From contig JAQGBZ010000149.1 of assembly GCA_034687125.1 (NCBI GenBank), positions 1-64,000 on the forward strand: a stretch of DNA of 64,000 nt, given 5' to 3'. Shown one piece after another: positions 61,310 to 64,000 of this stretch. The first letter of the stretch is position 1. Every line of letters begins with the position of its first letter. The notes under the pieces were generated by a model, which was not told the origin of the DNA, did not search any database, and was given only the letters and a program-made list of their open reading frames with translations. A program made the translations under genes and the position numbers. This DNA is from Neelides folsomi. Lineage: Eukaryota; Arthropoda; Collembola; Neelipleona; Neelidae.

Positions 61310-64000
61310 CTAAATTAGTAATAAAAATATGTTAATTTAATAAAATTCAATTATAATTAAAGGCAGCATGCAAAACAATTATATTATTAGAAAATTTATT
61401 TAAAGAAAGAAATTCTTAAAGTTAAAAGGGTCAGGCTTAGCTCCACTATCGGGAGCAAAAACGAAGACAAAAAGATAATGCGAAATATTGTCAAATCATT
61501 TGTAGCAACGTGCATTTACATCAAGATATAATAAAATCAACCATTTTTCATATTCCAAATAACAAGGCGCAATAATCAATGTGGTCCAATGACCAAATCA
61601 ACGTAGGTAAAATTTCTAATTTCTAATATTTTAATAAAAAATAAATAAACTCCTGATATATTTAAAACATGTCAAGCAAGAACATAATTCCATTGAATGA
61701 AAAAACAACTATAATATTAATACGAATTTTCACACTTAATCTTACTAACTGTAAATTTTTAAATTTTACAACAAATAAAGTTAATAACATAACATTATTA
61801 TATCAATATTTCTACCAAATAAAAACATCGATCGTGAGTGGTGTTGAATAAACGAGACATTGCTTTCAATAGCTTGCTTGTGTTCAATGACTGACGAGAC
61901 ACACTGTGGTGCATGAACATTAAATATTTGTAACAATTTGACAAAATCCCAAATTATAAAAATTTAAGCCATACCTGGCATTTGTCAGTTTATTCTACAA
62001 AACTCATGAGAATTATTTAAATATGAAACATCAAATATATAATATGCATGTAAAATAACCCTATTTTAAAAGGAGAAAGAACATCCATATTAAACTAAAC
62101 GTGCTTCAAATACTCTTATCACAACAATAAAATCAAAATTCCCGTTTAAATCAAAATGATTACATAAGAGCTAATATGTACCTGTATTACTAGAATTTAT
62201 TAAAAGACATTCAATAGCGTAAATAATAAATCTTAACGAAATATGCAATTAGCAGTAACTTCCAATATTTTTACACAACTTATAATTTTAATTTGTCGAG
62301 TCATTAATATTGAAGATGTACAAAAAATATAATTCTTGATGATAAAAAATATAAATATCTTAAAAGTAAAAATATTAATATTAATGAAAATTAACATACT
62401 TTTATACAGAGGTAAAAAAATTTAATAAGGACTCTATCAATCGTCAATCACGCATGCACAGGTTATAAACAATATTACAGACACAGAATATTTTGAACAT
62501 CAAATATTGAAATTACCTCTGTTTCTGAATCAAAGATTTCGAAGTCAAATATACAGGATATATGATATGTAGATATTACATAAACCGATATTTGAAATTG
62601 ATTAAGACATTAATAATTTCTATTCTCTTTGTATGGAATATGAATGTGCATCGGAAAAATAACGAGTTTAAGTTTTGAAGCTTAACATAAATAATACCTT
62701 TATTTACATACTATAATACATAATTATGTAATTATACTCTATATTTGACTTAATTTATAAATTTGCATAAGTATATATATTGTATTTCGAATTCAAGATA
62801 AGTTTTTCGTAATTTAATATATTCGATTCACAATATAAAGATACCCAATAAGAGTACACAGATTGACATTGAAGGTGGTAATACATCAAATTCCTTCTGA
62901 AAATGTCAAGTGTTAATTTATTTATCTTACTTATTAAATTTATCTTATAATTATCTTAAAATCAATGGCAGATAATGTTAATTACCCATTCTAATATTTG
63001 TATGATAAATATTAGCTAAAATAAACTTAATATTCTTATGTGTTTGTGTGGATAAATATAAACATTTTTACTATAAAAATCATATAATTTATAATGTTTT
63101 AAATCTGGTAAATTGGACATAAACTTTAGTTATAAGTCATTGGCATATTTATGACTTACATTTAATTAAAAGGAGATACTCTGAAACTAGAAATTAGAGA
63201 CCGTGATCTCATCCAAATATGATTATAACGACATATTATGAACCTAATCATTTGTACCGATACCATCTAATCAAACTTGGTATTTAACTCTTTATCTCAT
63301 CACTGAAAGATGTATAAATAAATAGTCATAAAATGGCTGATTGTGTTGTAATACTCTTACAGTAAATTATTGATTAATTCATTGTCCATACACAGAAATA
63401 TTAAAATAAATATTATACTCGTAAAATACAATATTTGTTGATGAGATGATGTTGTTTATATACCTTTCCTATTAAACTTTAGCTTTCTGACTTCAAAAAA
63501 TATTCGTTTAAATATTACATTATGCACATGAGATACATACCCATTTGGTATTTATTAAAGAGGTAATACTTTAAATTAACATATAAATGTCCATAATGTG
63601 TACGGTAAAAAAAATGCGTGGTTCACACTTATGTTTTACGAATTTCGTAAAATGTAAAACTTTAATCGTATTTACCGTAAATGTAAATGAACTAAAATCA
63701 AATGGAATTAATTATATTATTAACGCACATTTAATTTATGTAATATATATTATATAGTCAGCGTATCAAATATGTAATATATTTACACAAATGCCCTAGT
63801 TTATAATCGTTAATTCTTAAGAAGTCAGCCTTTAATAAAACATTATTTATGGCGTTAATAATTCATAGCATGGCAATGATTTAATGACCCATAATTTGAG
63901 CTTATGAAAATATTTTATAGGTGTATAATATTTGTGTAGTATTTAATTATCGTTTTAAACACAGTTGAAGTGTATTGAACTAATGTATCGCAACAACAAT
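61310..64000. other. Scribble intron running off the window
   Basis: 2.7 kb of AT-rich DNA without any exon I can support on either strand. It presumably continues to the scribble PDZ exons. Confidence 0.5.

Noticed and set aside
1-64000. tRNA, rRNA or CRISPR arrays
   Set aside because: No cloverleaf with conserved box A/B, no rRNA-like conserved blocks and no regularly spaced identical repeats were seen.

Overview
The window reads as AT-rich nuclear DNA of an arthropod, most likely a hexapod. Genes are intron-rich with GT-AG splice sites. The set includes juvenile hormone epoxide hydrolase, eyes shut (spacemaker), gliotactin and scribble, beside universal animal genes (Skp1, Tim17, TPD52, mitochondrial L53). 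I cannot name the species. All gene models were assembled by hand: I joined open frames at GT-AG sites whose phases agree. They have not been checked against transcripts.

Layout, left to right. 0-2 kb: a possible transposase start cut by the left edge, and a cluster of three phase-compatible minus-strand exons of an unrecognised gene. 2.6-4.5 kb: juvenile hormone epoxide hydrolase (-, 5 exons). 8-24.3 kb: a TPD52-family gene (-) with four candidate first coding exons and very long introns; most of 4.5-25 kb is intron or intergenic. 26-26.8 kb: mitochondrial ribosomal protein L53 (+) followed 95 bases later by a small single-pass membrane protein (+). 28-34.6 kb: eyes shut (-, 8 exons) with a second, internal first exon encoding another signal peptide, and a palindromic MITE-like element in an intron. 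35.7-36.8 kb: MKRN2OS-like (+). 37.5-40.6 kb: a DUF4211-like nuclear protein (-). 41-42.2 kb: a single-Tudor-domain protein (+). 42.6-43.4 kb: Skp1 (-). 44.5-47.6 kb: an unrecognised lysine-rich repeat protein (+) with a possible alternative tail. 48.1-48.8 kb: Tim17 (-). 51-56.5 kb: gliotactin-like inactive cholinesterase-fold adhesion protein (+). 58-61.3 kb: the 3' exons of scribble (-), whose LRR and PDZ exons must lie beyond the right edge.

From the small membrane protein to scribble, ten consecutive genes alternate strand without exception, so all spacers are either shared promoters or tail-to-tail. Gliotactin and scribble both belong to epithelial junction and polarity biology, and the gliotactin C-terminus has a PDZ-ligand motif; whether their proximity means anything is unknown. 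The observations most worth a second look are the internal eys start with its own signal peptide, the TPD52 first exons that skip the dimerising coiled coil, the unrecognised 44.5-47.6 kb gene, and the phase-0 cassette inside the gliotactin intron at the position where vertebrate neuroligins carry splice site A.
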